From: Mycobacterium heidelbergense
GTDB lineage: Bacteria; Actinomycetota; Actinomycetes; Mycobacteriales; Mycobacteriaceae
DNA: 64,000 bases
NCBI RefSeq assembly: GCF_010730745.1
Contig: NZ_AP022615.1
Span: forward strand, 1,178,001 to 1,242,000
Direction of reading: 5' to 3'
The translations under genes were made by a program, and so were the position numbers. Shown piece after piece: positions 49,412 to 60,443 of the stretch (the first letter of the stretch is position 1; each line of letters opens with the position of its first letter). The notes under the pieces were generated by a model. It ran no database searches, was not told the DNA's origin, and saw only the letters and a list, made by a program, of their open reading frames with translations.

Positions 49412-50239
49412 TCAGTACTTTAGGGCACCCTTATCCACGGGGATCTGCGTGCCCGACAGCGTGCCGGAGGCGTCACCGGCGAGCCAGACCACGACATCGG
49501 ATACCTCATCGGGTGTCATAAATCCCGTGGGCTGCAACGGCATTGGCGGGAAGCTGTGCACAAAACTGGGGTGCTTGGCGAATATCTCCATCATCGCCTC
49601 CGGCTCGATCATCGGCGTGTCGACCGAGTAGGGGTGGATGGAGTTGACCCGGATGTTGTATTCGCCGAGTTCGATCGCCAGCGTGTTGGTGAGCGCGGTG
49701 AGCCCGTACTTGCTGGCCGCGTAGTGGCCGTTGCCCGGCGTGGCCTTCAGACCCGCCGACGAGCTGACGACCACGATGGAACCGCCGTTGCCGGCCTCGA
49801 TCATCGCGGGCACGGCGGCGCGCAGGGTGCGCCAGGTGCCGGTCAGGTTGATCCCCACCACCGTGTCCCACTGCTCGTCGGTGAGCTCCCACACCCGGCC
49901 CCAGCCCAACACCCCGGCGTTGGCGACCAGGACGTCCAGCCGGCCGAACTGTTCGACGCCGTCGGCCACCAGCTGCCGCAGCGCGGCGTCGTCGCGGACG
50001 TCGGCCTCGCGGGCCAGGATCTTGCGGCCCTCGGCTTCCACCAGGCGCACGGTCTCGCTGAGATCCTCGGACGTGGCCGGCGTGTAGGTCAGGGTGTCGG
50101 AGGCCGGCGCGCAGATGTCGAGCGCGATGATGTCGGCGCCTTCCCGGGCGAGGCGCACCGCGTGCGACCGTCCCTGGGCCCGGGCAGCGCCGGTGATGAA
50201 CGCCACCCGTCCTTGCAATGATCCAGCCTGTCCAGCCAC
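49412..50239 (-). CDS. Mycofactocin-coupled short-chain dehydrogenase (Rv0687-like)
   Basis: A 275-aa SDR with TGAARAQGRSHAVRLAREGAD (nucleotide motif, residues 16-36), D41 for NAD selectivity, NAG in VLVANAGVLGWG, Ser160-161 in VVSSSAG and the catalytic Y173-K177 (YAASK). The insertion and the internal GLKATPGNGHYAASKYG are typical of the mycofactocin-type SDR family with non-exchangeable nicotinamide. The GTG at 50239 (MAGQAGSLQGRVAFITG) is used; the upstream frame is non-coding. Confidence 0.92.
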   Translation of the reverse strand: MAGQAGSLQGRVAFITGAARAQGRSHAVRLAREGADIIALDICAPASDTLTYTPATSEDLSETVRLVEAEGRKILAREADVRDDAALRQLVADGVEQFGRLDVLVANAGVLGWGRVWELTDEQWDTVVGINLTGTWRTLRAAVPAMIEAGNGGSIVVVSSSAGLKATPGNGHYAASKYGLTALTNTLAIELGEYNIRVNSIHPYSVDTPMIEPEAMMEIFAKHPSFVHSFPPMPLQPTGFMTPDEVSDVVVWLAGDASGTLSGTQIPVDKGALKY

Positions 50240-50340
50240 ACCGAGCCCCTTCGCCGCGTTATTGACGCCCTGTCGACGAAGCAAGGCTAGCAGCGGAACT
50301 GAAACGTGTTCTAACGCGCGGCGACGACGCGGTCCGCCGC

Positions 50341-51141
50341 CTAGATTTCGGAGATGATTTGGGCCCGTCGGCTGCCGTATTCCTGGTCGGTCAAAGCGCC
50401 GCTGGCGCGCAGCGTCTCCAGCTCCTGAAGTCGCTGGGCGATCGACTGCTGCGGCGGCGTGACGACCGGCGCCGGCGCCTGCTGTTCGGCCGCCCGGCGC
50501 ACCACGGCCTGGATCTGCTGGCGCGGCGCCGGATTCGAGCGGATGTCGACCATCTGGTTGAGCGGAACGTTGTTGGCCTTGAGGATCTGCAGGATCTCCA
50601 TCAGCGGGCCGGCTTGGCCGCTGAGGTCGTAGGTCTTGTTGTCCTCGGCCAGGGTGAACTGCGCCGGCACCAGCCCGTTGACCAACGCGCTTCGTTCCCA
50701 GTCGATTTGGTATTCCTGGGTGGTGGGGTTGACCAGGACCACCAGCTTGCGGGCGGTGAGGTTGCCCAGCCGGGTGACGCTGGCGATGACCCGGTCCTGG
50801 CTGTCGAACGGCACCAACCCCACCCCGGCGACGTGCAGGTTCACCTTCACCAGCGGCTGGTCGTTGATCCGGGTGCCCGTCTCGGTCAGCCCCGTGATCT
50901 GGGCGAGCGCCAACACCCCGTGCTGCTCGAGCTCGGCCGACTTGGCGGCCGACTTCGCGCCGTAGTTGGCCAGCGCGAGGGCGATCAGGACGTCGGCCAC
51001 GGTGATCAGCAGGCCGACGTAGAGCATCCACTGCAGCAGGCTGCCGAGCCCCAGGACGAAGTAGACGACCAGGAAGATCGGCCCGACCAGGCCGCCGCAC
51101 AGCAAAACGACTAACTGAGCCTTCAGGTAGCGTGCGAACAC
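50341..51141 (-). CDS. Membrane protein with C-terminal SHOCT motif (Rv0686-like)
   Basis: A 266-aa protein with two N-terminal transmembrane helices (LVVLLCGGLVGPIFLVVYFVL and WMLYVGLLITVADVLIALAL). A cytosolic domain of about 150 residues follows, ending in a SHOCT motif, IAQRLQELETLRASGALTDQEYGSRRAQII. Function unknown. The GTG at 51141 has GGAGAG upstream. It lies 30 nt after the PE gene on the same strand and is probably transcribed with it. Confidence 0.82.
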   Translation of the reverse strand: MFARYLKAQLVVLLCGGLVGPIFLVVYFVLGLGSLLQWMLYVGLLITVADVLIALALANYGAKSAAKSAELEQHGVLALAQITGLTETGTRINDQPLVKVNLHVAGVGLVPFDSQDRVIASVTRLGNLTARKLVVLVNPTTQEYQIDWERSALVNGLVPAQFTLAEDNKTYDLSGQAGPLMEILQILKANNVPLNQMVDIRSNPAPRQQIQAVVRRAAEQQAPAPVVTPPQQSIAQRLQELETLRASGALTDQEYGSRRAQIISEI

Positions 51142-51171
51142 CCGTCTCTCCTCGCCTCACTCCTCGAGAGA

Positions 51172-51558
51172 CTAGGCCGGCTCGGGCATCGCCGGAGAGT
51201 ACGGCGCCGCCGGTGCCTGACCCGGCGCACCGACCCCGCCGGTCGCGCTTTGCGCCGCGGTCTGCAGCGGGGAGGCGTTCGCCGCCTCGGCGAGGGCATA
51301 TTGCGTGGAGCCGCCATTCATGAGCTCCACAAACCGCTGATGGAACAACGCCGCCTGGGCGCTGAGTGCCTGATAGGCCTGAGCGTGCGCGCCGAACAGC
51401 GCCGCGATGGTGGCCGACACCTCGTCGGCGCCCGCGGCGGGCACGGCTGACGTCGGGGCCAGGGCCGCCGCGTTGGCGGAGGAAATCGACGAGCCGATGT
51501 TCGCCAAATCTGTCGCCGCAGCGGTCACATACTCAGGCGTGGCGAATACGAACGACAT
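51172..51558 (-). CDS. PE-family protein, short form
   Basis: A 128-aa PE protein: MSFVFATPEYVTAAATDLANIGSSISSAN with Pro-Glu at 8-9, the helical hairpin, and the secretion signal Y87-A-L-A-E91. The last 30 residues are Pro/Ala-rich (VGAPGQAPAAPYSPAMPEPA). It is closely related to the PE at 35796 (for example QYALAEAANASPLQT in both). GGGAGG precedes the ATG. It stands between the tuf terminator and the SHOCT membrane gene. No PPE gene is adjacent. Confidence 0.92.
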   Translation of the reverse strand: MSFVFATPEYVTAAATDLANIGSSISSANAAALAPTSAVPAAGADEVSATIAALFGAHAQAYQALSAQAALFHQRFVELMNGGSTQYALAEAANASPLQTAAQSATGGVGAPGQAPAAPYSPAMPEPA

Positions 51559-51671
51559 CCAAACCTCCCGGCCCGACCAGGGGCAGCTGACGTAGCGCCC
51601 GGTCATTGAACACAGGCGCAACCAGCTGAAATCGTAACGTGCCGGACGGAGTCCGCCAACACGTTGCCGAT

Positions 51672-51698
51672 GGGGCCCGGGGGGACGCCCCGGGCCCC
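51672..51698 (-). terminator. GC-rich hairpin after tuf
   Basis: GGGGCCCGGGG (51672-51682) and CCCCGGGCCCC (51688-51698) form a perfect 11-bp stem with a 5-nt loop, 25 bp after the tuf stop. There is no U-tract, as in many mycobacterial terminators. It separates tuf from the PE gene. Confidence 0.75.
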
Positions 51699-51722
51699 GC
51701 ACCGACTCTGCGTCGAAGAGAC

Positions 51723-52913
<1,191 letters not shown>

Positions 52914-53013
52914 TTCTGTGTCCTCCTGGACTGTTGGTGCTTATGAAAAGCAGTGTTGATGTTTTCAGTTGTGCCGCGGTTAGTGACCGGGCCAGGTTAC
53001 TCCGGCTTGGTGT

Positions 53014-55119
<2,106 letters not shown>

Positions 55120-55204
55120 AGAACTCTTCCCACTCTTTCGGTTGCGTAGTTAGTTCGCTGTCAGTCCGTGCCCGGCGCTCTGCCAGTTTGGCGCCGGGGC
55201 GCCT

Positions 55205-55675
55205 CTACCAGCGATAGTGCGCAAAGGCGCGGTTCGCCTCGGCCATCTTGTGGGTGTCCTCACGCCGCTTGACGGAGGCCCCGAGGCCGTTGCTGGCATC
55301 CAGAATCTCGTTTGCCAGCCGCTCGATCATGGTCTTCTCCCGGCGCTGCCGCGAGAAGCTGACAAGCCAGCGCAGCGCCAGCGTGGTGGACCGGTCCGGA
55401 CGCACCTCGACGGGCACCTGGTAGGTCGCACCGCCGACGCGGCGGCTGCGCACTTCCAGGGCGGGCTTGACGTTGTCGAGAGCGCGCTTGAGCGTGATCA
55501 CGGGGTCGGTACCCGTCTTTTCCCGGGCTTGCTCGAGCGCACCATAAACAATGCGTTCGGCGAGGGATTTCTTCCCCTTGAGCAGGATCTTGTTCACCAG
55601 CTGGGTGACGAGCTGCGATCCGTAGACAGGGTCGTTGACCAGCGGACGCTTGGGCGCGGGCCCCTTGCGCGGCAT
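55205..55675 (-). CDS. rpsG: 30S ribosomal protein S7 (uS7)
   Basis: A 156-aa protein starting MPRKGPAPKRPLVNDPVYGS, with the conserved KRALDNVKPALEVRSRRVGGATYQVPVEVRPDR and ending HKMAEANRAFAHYRW. It organises the head of the small subunit. The ATG at 55675 overlaps the rpsL TAA by one base. Canonical length. Confidence 0.98.
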   Translation of the reverse strand: MPRKGPAPKRPLVNDPVYGSQLVTQLVNKILLKGKKSLAERIVYGALEQAREKTGTDPVITLKRALDNVKPALEVRSRRVGGATYQVPVEVRPDRSTTLALRWLVSFSRQRREKTMIERLANEILDASNGLGASVKRREDTHKMAEANRAFAHYRW

Positions 55676-56049
55676 TAACTCTTCTCCTTCTTGGCGCCGT
55701 AACGGCTGCGAGCCTGCTTGCGGTTTTTGACGCCCTGGGTGTCGAGCGAACCGCGGATGATCTTGTAGCGCACACCGGGCAGGTCCTTGACCCGGCCGCC
55801 GCGCACCAGCACCATCGAGTGCTCCTGCAGGTTGTGACCCTCGCCGGGGATGTAGGCCGTGACCTCGACCTGGCTCGTCAGCTTCACGCGCGCGACCTTC
55901 CGAAGCGCCGAATTCGGCTTCTTCGGGGTGGTGGTGTACACGCGGGTGCATACGCCACGGCGCTGCGGGCTGCCCTTCAGAGCCGCGGTCTTGACCTTGC
56001 CGATCTTGTCCCGACGACCCTTGCGGACCAGCTGCTGAATGGTTGGCAT
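55675..56049 (-). CDS. rpsL: 30S ribosomal protein S12 (uS12)
   Basis: A 124-aa decoding-centre protein and first gene of the str operon. It starts MPTIQQLVRKGRRDKIGKVK, with TTTPKKPNSALRKVARVKL and LVRGGRVKDLPGVRYKIIRG. Lys43 and Lys88, the residues whose change gives streptomycin resistance in mycobacteria, are both wild type. A candidate promoter lies about 100 bp upstream. Confidence 0.98.
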   Translation of the reverse strand: MPTIQQLVRKGRRDKIGKVKTAALKGSPQRRGVCTRVYTTTPKKPNSALRKVARVKLTSQVEVTAYIPGEGHNLQEHSMVLVRGGRVKDLPGVRYKIIRGSLDTQGVKNRKQARSRYGAKKEKS

Positions 56050-56144
56050 CTACCGGCTTTCTGTGTTGGCGTTATGTGTCAAGTCTCTGGCGTGTCGCAT
56101 GCGCCCGACACGGGATTCGATCCCGTTGCGTCGTGGACATGCGA

Positions 56145-56174
56145 ATTAGCCCGGCATCCACTTCCTTACGTCAG
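56145..56174 (-). promoter_or_regulatory. Candidate rpsL promoter
   Basis: Minus strand: CTGACG (56174-56169), 18 nt, GCTAAT (56150-56145). Each hexamer matches the consensus at four of six positions. A small palindrome ACGGGAT-TCG-ATCCCGT (56110-56126) lies in the resulting leader between the promoter and rpsL. Confidence 0.4.
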
Positions 56175-56249
56175 GCGCCGTAAGCCGCCAGGCACGAGCT
56201 ACCACGATACCCGTCGCCGGTCTCGCAGGTCAAAGCGGCCGCCGGTCGC

Positions 56250-56957
56250 CTAATTCGGCACGACACCGCCGGGGGCAGTGCGCCTGTTCAGACCCTCCAA
56301 ACCCCGAGCCAGCCGCAGCACCATGTCGGTGAACAGCGCGTCGGTGTCGACGTCGTCCATGACGCCGGTCATCTCCAGCAACACGAAGCCGTGCAGCGCG
56401 GACCAGAATTCCAGCGCGGCGTGGAAGGCGTCCTCGCCGCCGAGGCCATAGGACGACAGCACCGAGATCACCGGCCGGGCCGCGCCCCTGGTGGCGGCGG
56501 CGTACTCGGGGTCGTCACCGCCCAGCGGCATCCGGGTGAACGCCGAGTACCGACCGGGATGGTGATGCGCGTAGCTGCGGTAGGCGCCGGCCATGACGAG
56601 CACCGCGTCGTCACGGGCGCGACCCTCGCCGACCCTGTTCAGCATCGTGATGATGTCGTCGATGACCCGGATCCGCACCGCGCGGCGCAGGTCCTCCAGG
56701 CTGTCGACGTGGTTGTACAACGACGGTCCCTTGGTCCCCAGCTGCGTGGCCAGCGCGTTGATGGTCAGCGAGTCCCAGCCCTCGCGGTCCAGGAACGTCA
56801 GCGCGCCGTCGACGATGCCGTCGCGGCTCAGTTTGCCCGGGCGGGAGGCGGATTTCCCCGCGCGCTGGCGCCCGATCGTCGGCGGCGGTCCCGGAGCTGC
56901 CATGGCGATTCGCCCTTCGATGATCGGGTTTTGCCACCGCGGCTTCGCGGTGGACAT
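56250..56957 (-). CDS. TetR-family transcriptional regulator (Rv0681-like)
   Basis: A TetR/AcrR regulator of 235 aa. The HTH is LTFLDREGWDSLTINALATQLGTKGPSLYNHVDSLEDLRRAVR, followed by a TetR C-terminal domain with the WSALHGFVLLEMTGVMDD dimer region. The ATG at 56957 is just downstream of a palindromic operator; an alternative ATG at 56903 (MAAPGPPPTIG) has a GAAGGGCG ribosome binding site and gives a length nearer M. tuberculosis Rv0681. It is divergent from the DUF3060-like pair. Confidence 0.88.
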   Translation of the reverse strand: MSTAKPRWQNPIIEGRIAMAAPGPPPTIGRQRAGKSASRPGKLSRDGIVDGALTFLDREGWDSLTINALATQLGTKGPSLYNHVDSLEDLRRAVRIRVIDDIITMLNRVGEGRARDDAVLVMAGAYRSYAHHHPGRYSAFTRMPLGGDDPEYAAATRGAARPVISVLSSYGLGGEDAFHAALEFWSALHGFVLLEMTGVMDDVDTDALFTDMVLRLARGLEGLNRRTAPGGVVPN

Positions 56958-56961
56958 AGCG

Positions 56962-56984
56962 GTTAACTAATGACTCTAGTTGAC
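56962..56984. promoter_or_regulatory. Palindromic operator for the TetR regulator
   Basis: GTTAACTA (56962-56969) and TAGTTGAC (56977-56984) form an inverted repeat matching at 7 of 8 positions with a 7-bp spacer. It begins 5 bp upstream of the 56957 ATG and lies between divergent genes, the usual position for an autoregulatory TetR operator. Confidence 0.6.
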
Positions 56985-57124
56985 GGGGGCCGCGAAACTA
57001 CTGCACTATCGCGAGGCATTCGGGCCCGGTAATTACAAATAGGTCTGTCATCGGGCGGGCAAATGCACGTAGTCTCTTCCAAGGCTTATGCGAGCACATT
57101 CGCCCGTCTACAAGGAGGCGCGCA

Positions 57125-57499
57125 GTGAACTGGACAACCGTCGCCGGGCCGCTGGCAACCTGTGCCATCGTCATCGCTGCTACCGCCGCCGCCCCGCCGC
57201 CGTCCGCGCACGCCAAGAACGGCGACACCCACATCACCGGCCAGGGCATCGAGCAAACGCTGGACTGCAACGATGCGACCCTGATCGTCAACGGCACCGC
57301 GAACGTCATCACCGCCAAGGGCAACTGCTGGGCGGTGACGGTCATGGGCTCGTCCAACACCGTCATCGCCGACGCGGTCACGCACGACATCACGGCTTAC
57401 GGCTGGGATCAGACCGTGTTCTACCGCGGCGGTTCGCCGTTCATCTGGGACCGCGGCCGTGAACTGGGCATGACCAACCGGCTCCAGCAGGTGGGCTGA
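57125..57499 (+). CDS. Secreted DUF3060-like protein (Rv0680c-like)
   Basis: A 124-aa protein with a signal peptide (GPLATCAIVIAATAAAPPPSAHA, cleavage near 30). The mature part has the repetitive pattern TLDCNDATLIVNGTANVITAKGNCWAVTVMGSSNTVIAD, typical of DUF3060 beta-helix turns. Function unknown. The GTG follows AAGGAGG. It is followed after 42 bp by the related lipoprotein gene, and both are divergent from the TetR gene, which may regulate them. Confidence 0.8.
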   Translation: MNWTTVAGPLATCAIVIAATAAAPPPSAHAKNGDTHITGQGIEQTLDCNDATLIVNGTANVITAKGNCWAVTVMGSSNTVIADAVTHDITAYGWDQTVFYRGGSPFIWDRGRELGMTNRLQQVG

Positions 57500-57541
57500 G
57501 ACGCGGGGACCGGCCACGACCGACCGAGGGGATCAGGAGCA

Positions 57542-58009
57542 ATGCGCGCCCACATCACCGACCACCCGTCCCGGCTGACCGCGGTCGCCCTCGCGGCCCT
57601 GGTGCTGGCGGGCTGCAGTTCGACGGCCAACCCACCCGGCGGGTCGACGGCGACGACGAGCGGCACGACCGCGACCACGAGCGCCGGGGCCGCGCCAACG
57701 AGCACGGGCGGCGCCAGCACCACCGCGTCCGTCGAGATCGGGAACACGCTGAACTACGGGTCGATGGGAACCACGGCCACCCTTGATTGCGCCAACGGCA
57801 AATCGCTGAACGTGGGCGGCTCCAACAACACGCTGACCGTCACCGGCACCTGCGCGACGGCGACCATCGGCGGCGCGAACAACAAGATCACCTTCGACAA
57901 GGTCGACACGCGCATCAGCGTGGTGGGGCTCGACAACACCATCACCTACAAGGACGGCGACCCCAAGGTCGACAACCTCGGCTCGGGCAACACCATCAAC
58001 AAGGGCTAA
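57542..58009 (+). CDS. DUF3060 lipoprotein (Rv0679c-like)
   Basis: A 155-aa lipoprotein with lipobox LVLAGCSS (Cys about 23). A Thr/Ser/Gly-rich linker (STATTSGTTATTSAGAAPTS) leads to a DUF3060 repeat domain (ATLDCANGKSLNVGGSNNTLTVTGTC, then ATIGGANNKITFDKVDT). It should be anchored on the outer face of the plasma membrane. CAGGAG precedes the ATG. Its 3' end overlaps the convergent echA5 stop by 4 bp. Confidence 0.85.
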   Translation: MRAHITDHPSRLTAVALAALVLAGCSSTANPPGGSTATTSGTTATTSAGAAPTSTGGASTTASVEIGNTLNYGSMGTTATLDCANGKSLNVGGSNNTLTVTGTCATATIGGANNKITFDKVDTRISVVGLDNTITYKDGDPKVDNLGSGNTINKG

Positions 58010-58773
58010 TTCGCGGGCGCGCCGTGGCGGCCGGCGCCCGCGGCGAACCGCCCCGCCCCTTCCTGCGCCTCGGCGGCGACCCGTGAAATGCTGGCGAATT
58101 CGGCGTCGATGGCCTCCGGTTCCGGCATCCCCCACTGCCTTAGCGCCGACAGCCGATCCGACCGCATGCACTGCTGCGGCAGCGCCGCGAGCTGGGCCGC
58201 CAATTCCTCCGCCGCCTGGCGGGCTTGCCCTTTGGGCACCACCCGATTCGCCAGCCCCATCGCCAACGCCTCGTCGGCCGCCACGGCACGGCCGGTGAGA
58301 ATCATGTCCATCGCGCGGCTCTGCCCGATCAGCCGCGGCAGCCGCACCGTGCCGCCGTCGATGAGCGGCACCCCCCAGCGGCGGCAGAACACCCCGAACA
58401 CGGCGTCCTGTTCGGCGACTCGCAGATCGCACCACAACGCCAACTCCAGACCGCCCGCGACGGCGTGGCCGCTGACCGCGGCGATCACCGGTTTGGACAG
58501 CACCATCCGCGTCGGCCCCATCGGACCCGGGCCCGTCCGGTACACGGCGTTGGCATCGGGTGTGCCGAAGGCCTTCAAATCGGCTCCGGCGCAAAAGGTT
58601 CCGCCATCACCCCACAGCACGGCCACCGAGGCGCCGTCGTCGCGGTCGAACTCCTCGAACGCGGCGTACAGCGCCGCGGCCGTCGGGCCGTTGACGGCGT
58701 TGCGCGCCGCGGGCCGGTCGAGGATCACCGTGGTCACCGGGCCGTTGCGCTCCACACGCACCGGATCGCTCAT
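58006..58773 (-). CDS. echA5: Enoyl-CoA hydratase/isomerase EchA5
   Basis: A 255-aa crotonase-fold enzyme. It starts MSDPVRVERNGPVTTVILDRPAARNAVN, has the oxyanion-hole segments TFCAGADLKAFG and AVSGHAVAGGLELALWCDLRVA, and the C-terminal helical part. In crotonase terms the first active-site Glu position is occupied by CDLRVAEQDAVFGVF, so I do not assign hydratase versus isomerase activity. The ATG overlaps the PaaX-like stop (ATGA). Last gene of the fadE8 operon. Confidence 0.9.
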   Translation of the reverse strand: MSDPVRVERNGPVTTVILDRPAARNAVNGPTAAALYAAFEEFDRDDGASVAVLWGDGGTFCAGADLKAFGTPDANAVYRTGPGPMGPTRMVLSKPVIAAVSGHAVAGGLELALWCDLRVAEQDAVFGVFCRRWGVPLIDGGTVRLPRLIGQSRAMDMILTGRAVAADEALAMGLANRVVPKGQARQAAEELAAQLAALPQQCMRSDRLSALRQWGMPEPEAIDAEFASISRVAAEAQEGAGRFAAGAGRHGAPAN

Positions 58774-59492
58774 GTCGCCTCCACGAGTCGGGTTGGTTCG
58801 CGTCGTTCGAGCAGTTCGGTCGCGAAGCCATGGTAGGCGGCGCGCAGCCGGGCGCCGGGCCAGTCGGCGGGCAACAGTTCGTCGGGCAGCACGGGGTCGG
58901 CGAGCAGGTGGCGCACCATCGCCGCGGCCACCACAAACCGGCCGGGAACGTCGGGGGCGGCCGGCATCTCGTCGAGCAGGCGGTGCCCGGTCTCGGCCCA
59001 CGCCCGCAGATCCCAGAGCTCGCCGGCCAGCTGAGCGGGCGCCTCGTCGCGAGCCTTGAGCACCCGCACGCGGTCCGCGATGTCGGGGCCCAGGCCCGGG
59101 TCGAGGTTGTCGGGCCGCATCCACACGCCCTCGCGTAGCTCGCCAAAGCGCTTGTCGTGCAGGGTGGTTCGCAGTGCGGCCCGGGTACGGGCGTCGGTGC
59201 CCACGCTGGTGACGATCAGCACGATCCAGTCGCCGCGCCAGGCCCGGGTTCGCGGGTGCATGGCATCGTCCTGCCGACGCTGGCGCGCCAGCAGCCGGTC
59301 CGAGAGCCGGTAGCCGTCGGCGGAGCGGATCAGGTCGCCGGCACTGACCATGCGGGTCAGCGCGACCCGCAGCGCCGTTTCCTTGATGCCGAAATCGGCG
59401 GTCAGCCTGATCAATTCGCCGGCGGTGGCCCATGCCGGGTGGGCGCCGAGCAGCACGCTGAGCACCACCGACCGCGCCGTCATGCTGGGCAT
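58770..59492 (-). CDS. PaaX-family transcriptional regulator (Rv0674-like)
   Basis: A 240-aa repressor of the phenylacetate-regulator type. It has a winged-helix N-terminal domain (MPSMTARSVVLSVLLGAHPAW, then LIRLTADFGIKETALRVALTRMVSAGDLIRSADGYRL), the central WRGDWIVLIV region and the C-terminal PaaX domain. It probably senses an acyl-CoA and controls its own operon. The ATG at 59492 lies 4 nt after the echA4 stop. A further in-frame ATG follows at 59483. Confidence 0.88.
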   Translation of the reverse strand: MPSMTARSVVLSVLLGAHPAWATAGELIRLTADFGIKETALRVALTRMVSAGDLIRSADGYRLSDRLLARQRRQDDAMHPRTRAWRGDWIVLIVTSVGTDARTRAALRTTLHDKRFGELREGVWMRPDNLDPGLGPDIADRVRVLKARDEAPAQLAGELWDLRAWAETGHRLLDEMPAAPDVPGRFVVAAAMVRHLLADPVLPDELLPADWPGARLRAAYHGFATELLERREPTRLVEAT

Positions 59493-59496
59493 CGGT

Positions 59497-60435
59497 TTAT
59501 ACCTCCGACGCCCGGCGGCCGTAATCGCCGAACGGCTCGTCGCGGTGCCGGACCGCCTCCCGGAAGCCGTGCTCGACGGCGTCGGCGACGAAGGCGTGCC
59601 CCTCGGGCGTGTGCCGGGCGACACCGTCGAACAGGGTGCCGACCATCCTGCTGGTGGCCACGCCCTGTTGCAGCAGAGCGGAATTCAGCGCGAGCTTGAC
59701 CATGATCAGCTGGTTGACCGGCACCGCCGCGATGCGCTGCACCAGCCGCTCGGTGCGCTCGTCGAGGTCCTCCGGGTCCGGCGCCTCGACCGCCAGGCCC
59801 CATTCGGCGGCCTGCGCGCCGGTGATGCAATCCCCGGTCAGCAGCAGGCGTTTGGCGCGCTGGTCGCCGAGCCGGTGCGCCCACAGCCCCGCCGCCGGGA
59901 CGCCCCACACCCGGGTCGGCGGGTAGCCGATCTTGGCGTCGGCGGCGGCGATCACCTGGTCGGCGTGCAGCGCGATGTCGGTGCCGCCGGCCACGCAGTA
60001 GCCGTGGATCTTGACCACCGTCGGCTTGTCGGCGTGCATCAGGCTGGAGAACCCGCGCACGAACCGGCTCATCATCTGGTAGTCGATCATCGGGTCCCAC
60101 GGCTGATTCGCGAAGTGGTTGATGGCCTGGGTCTTACCGTCCAGCACGGTGCCCTTGTATGCCCCGGTACCGCCGGCCGAGCCGGAGCCGTCGGCGTAGG
60201 CGGACAGGTCGAAGCCCGCGCAGAATCCCTCGCCACGGCCGGACACCAGGATGACGTGCACGTTGGGATCGAGGTCGGCACGCTCCACCAGCGCCGAGAG
60301 CTCCAGCGGGGTGTCCGCGACGATCGCGTTGCCCTTCTCCGGCCGGTTGAAAGTGATCCGCGCAACCCGGTCGGTGACCTCGTAGGTCATCGTTTTCAGG
60401 TTGTCGAAATCGACGGGCCTGATCGCGTGAGTCAC
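59497..60435 (-). CDS. echA4: Enoyl-CoA hydratase EchA4
   Basis: A 312-aa crotonase-superfamily enzyme with an N-terminal MTHAIRPVDFDNLKTMTYEV, identical in length to M. tuberculosis EchA4. Key segments are ITFNRPEKGNAIV, GEGFCAGFDLSAYA (oxyanion hole) and KIHGYCVAGGTDIALHADQVIAAADAKIGYPPTRVWG. The GTG at 60435 lies 8 nt after the fadE8 stop. It is presumably involved in degradation of a branched or aromatic acyl-CoA. Confidence 0.93.
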   Translation of the reverse strand: MTHAIRPVDFDNLKTMTYEVTDRVARITFNRPEKGNAIVADTPLELSALVERADLDPNVHVILVSGRGEGFCAGFDLSAYADGSGSAGGTGAYKGTVLDGKTQAINHFANQPWDPMIDYQMMSRFVRGFSSLMHADKPTVVKIHGYCVAGGTDIALHADQVIAAADAKIGYPPTRVWGVPAAGLWAHRLGDQRAKRLLLTGDCITGAQAAEWGLAVEAPDPEDLDERTERLVQRIAAVPVNQLIMVKLALNSALLQQGVATSRMVGTLFDGVARHTPEGHAFVADAVEHGFREAVRHRDEPFGDYGRRASEV

Positions 60436-60443
60436 GTTGGCGC

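Noticed and set aside
49412..51160. A single 582-codon protein covering the SDR and the region upstream
   Set aside because: Only the part after the GTG at 50239 is SDR; the remainder is an alternate-frame shadow of the SHOCT membrane gene.
56105..56130. tRNA-like T-arm sequence upstream of rpsL
   Set aside because: Only a short palindrome ACGGGAT-TCG-ATCCCGT; no acceptor, D or anticodon arms fit around it.
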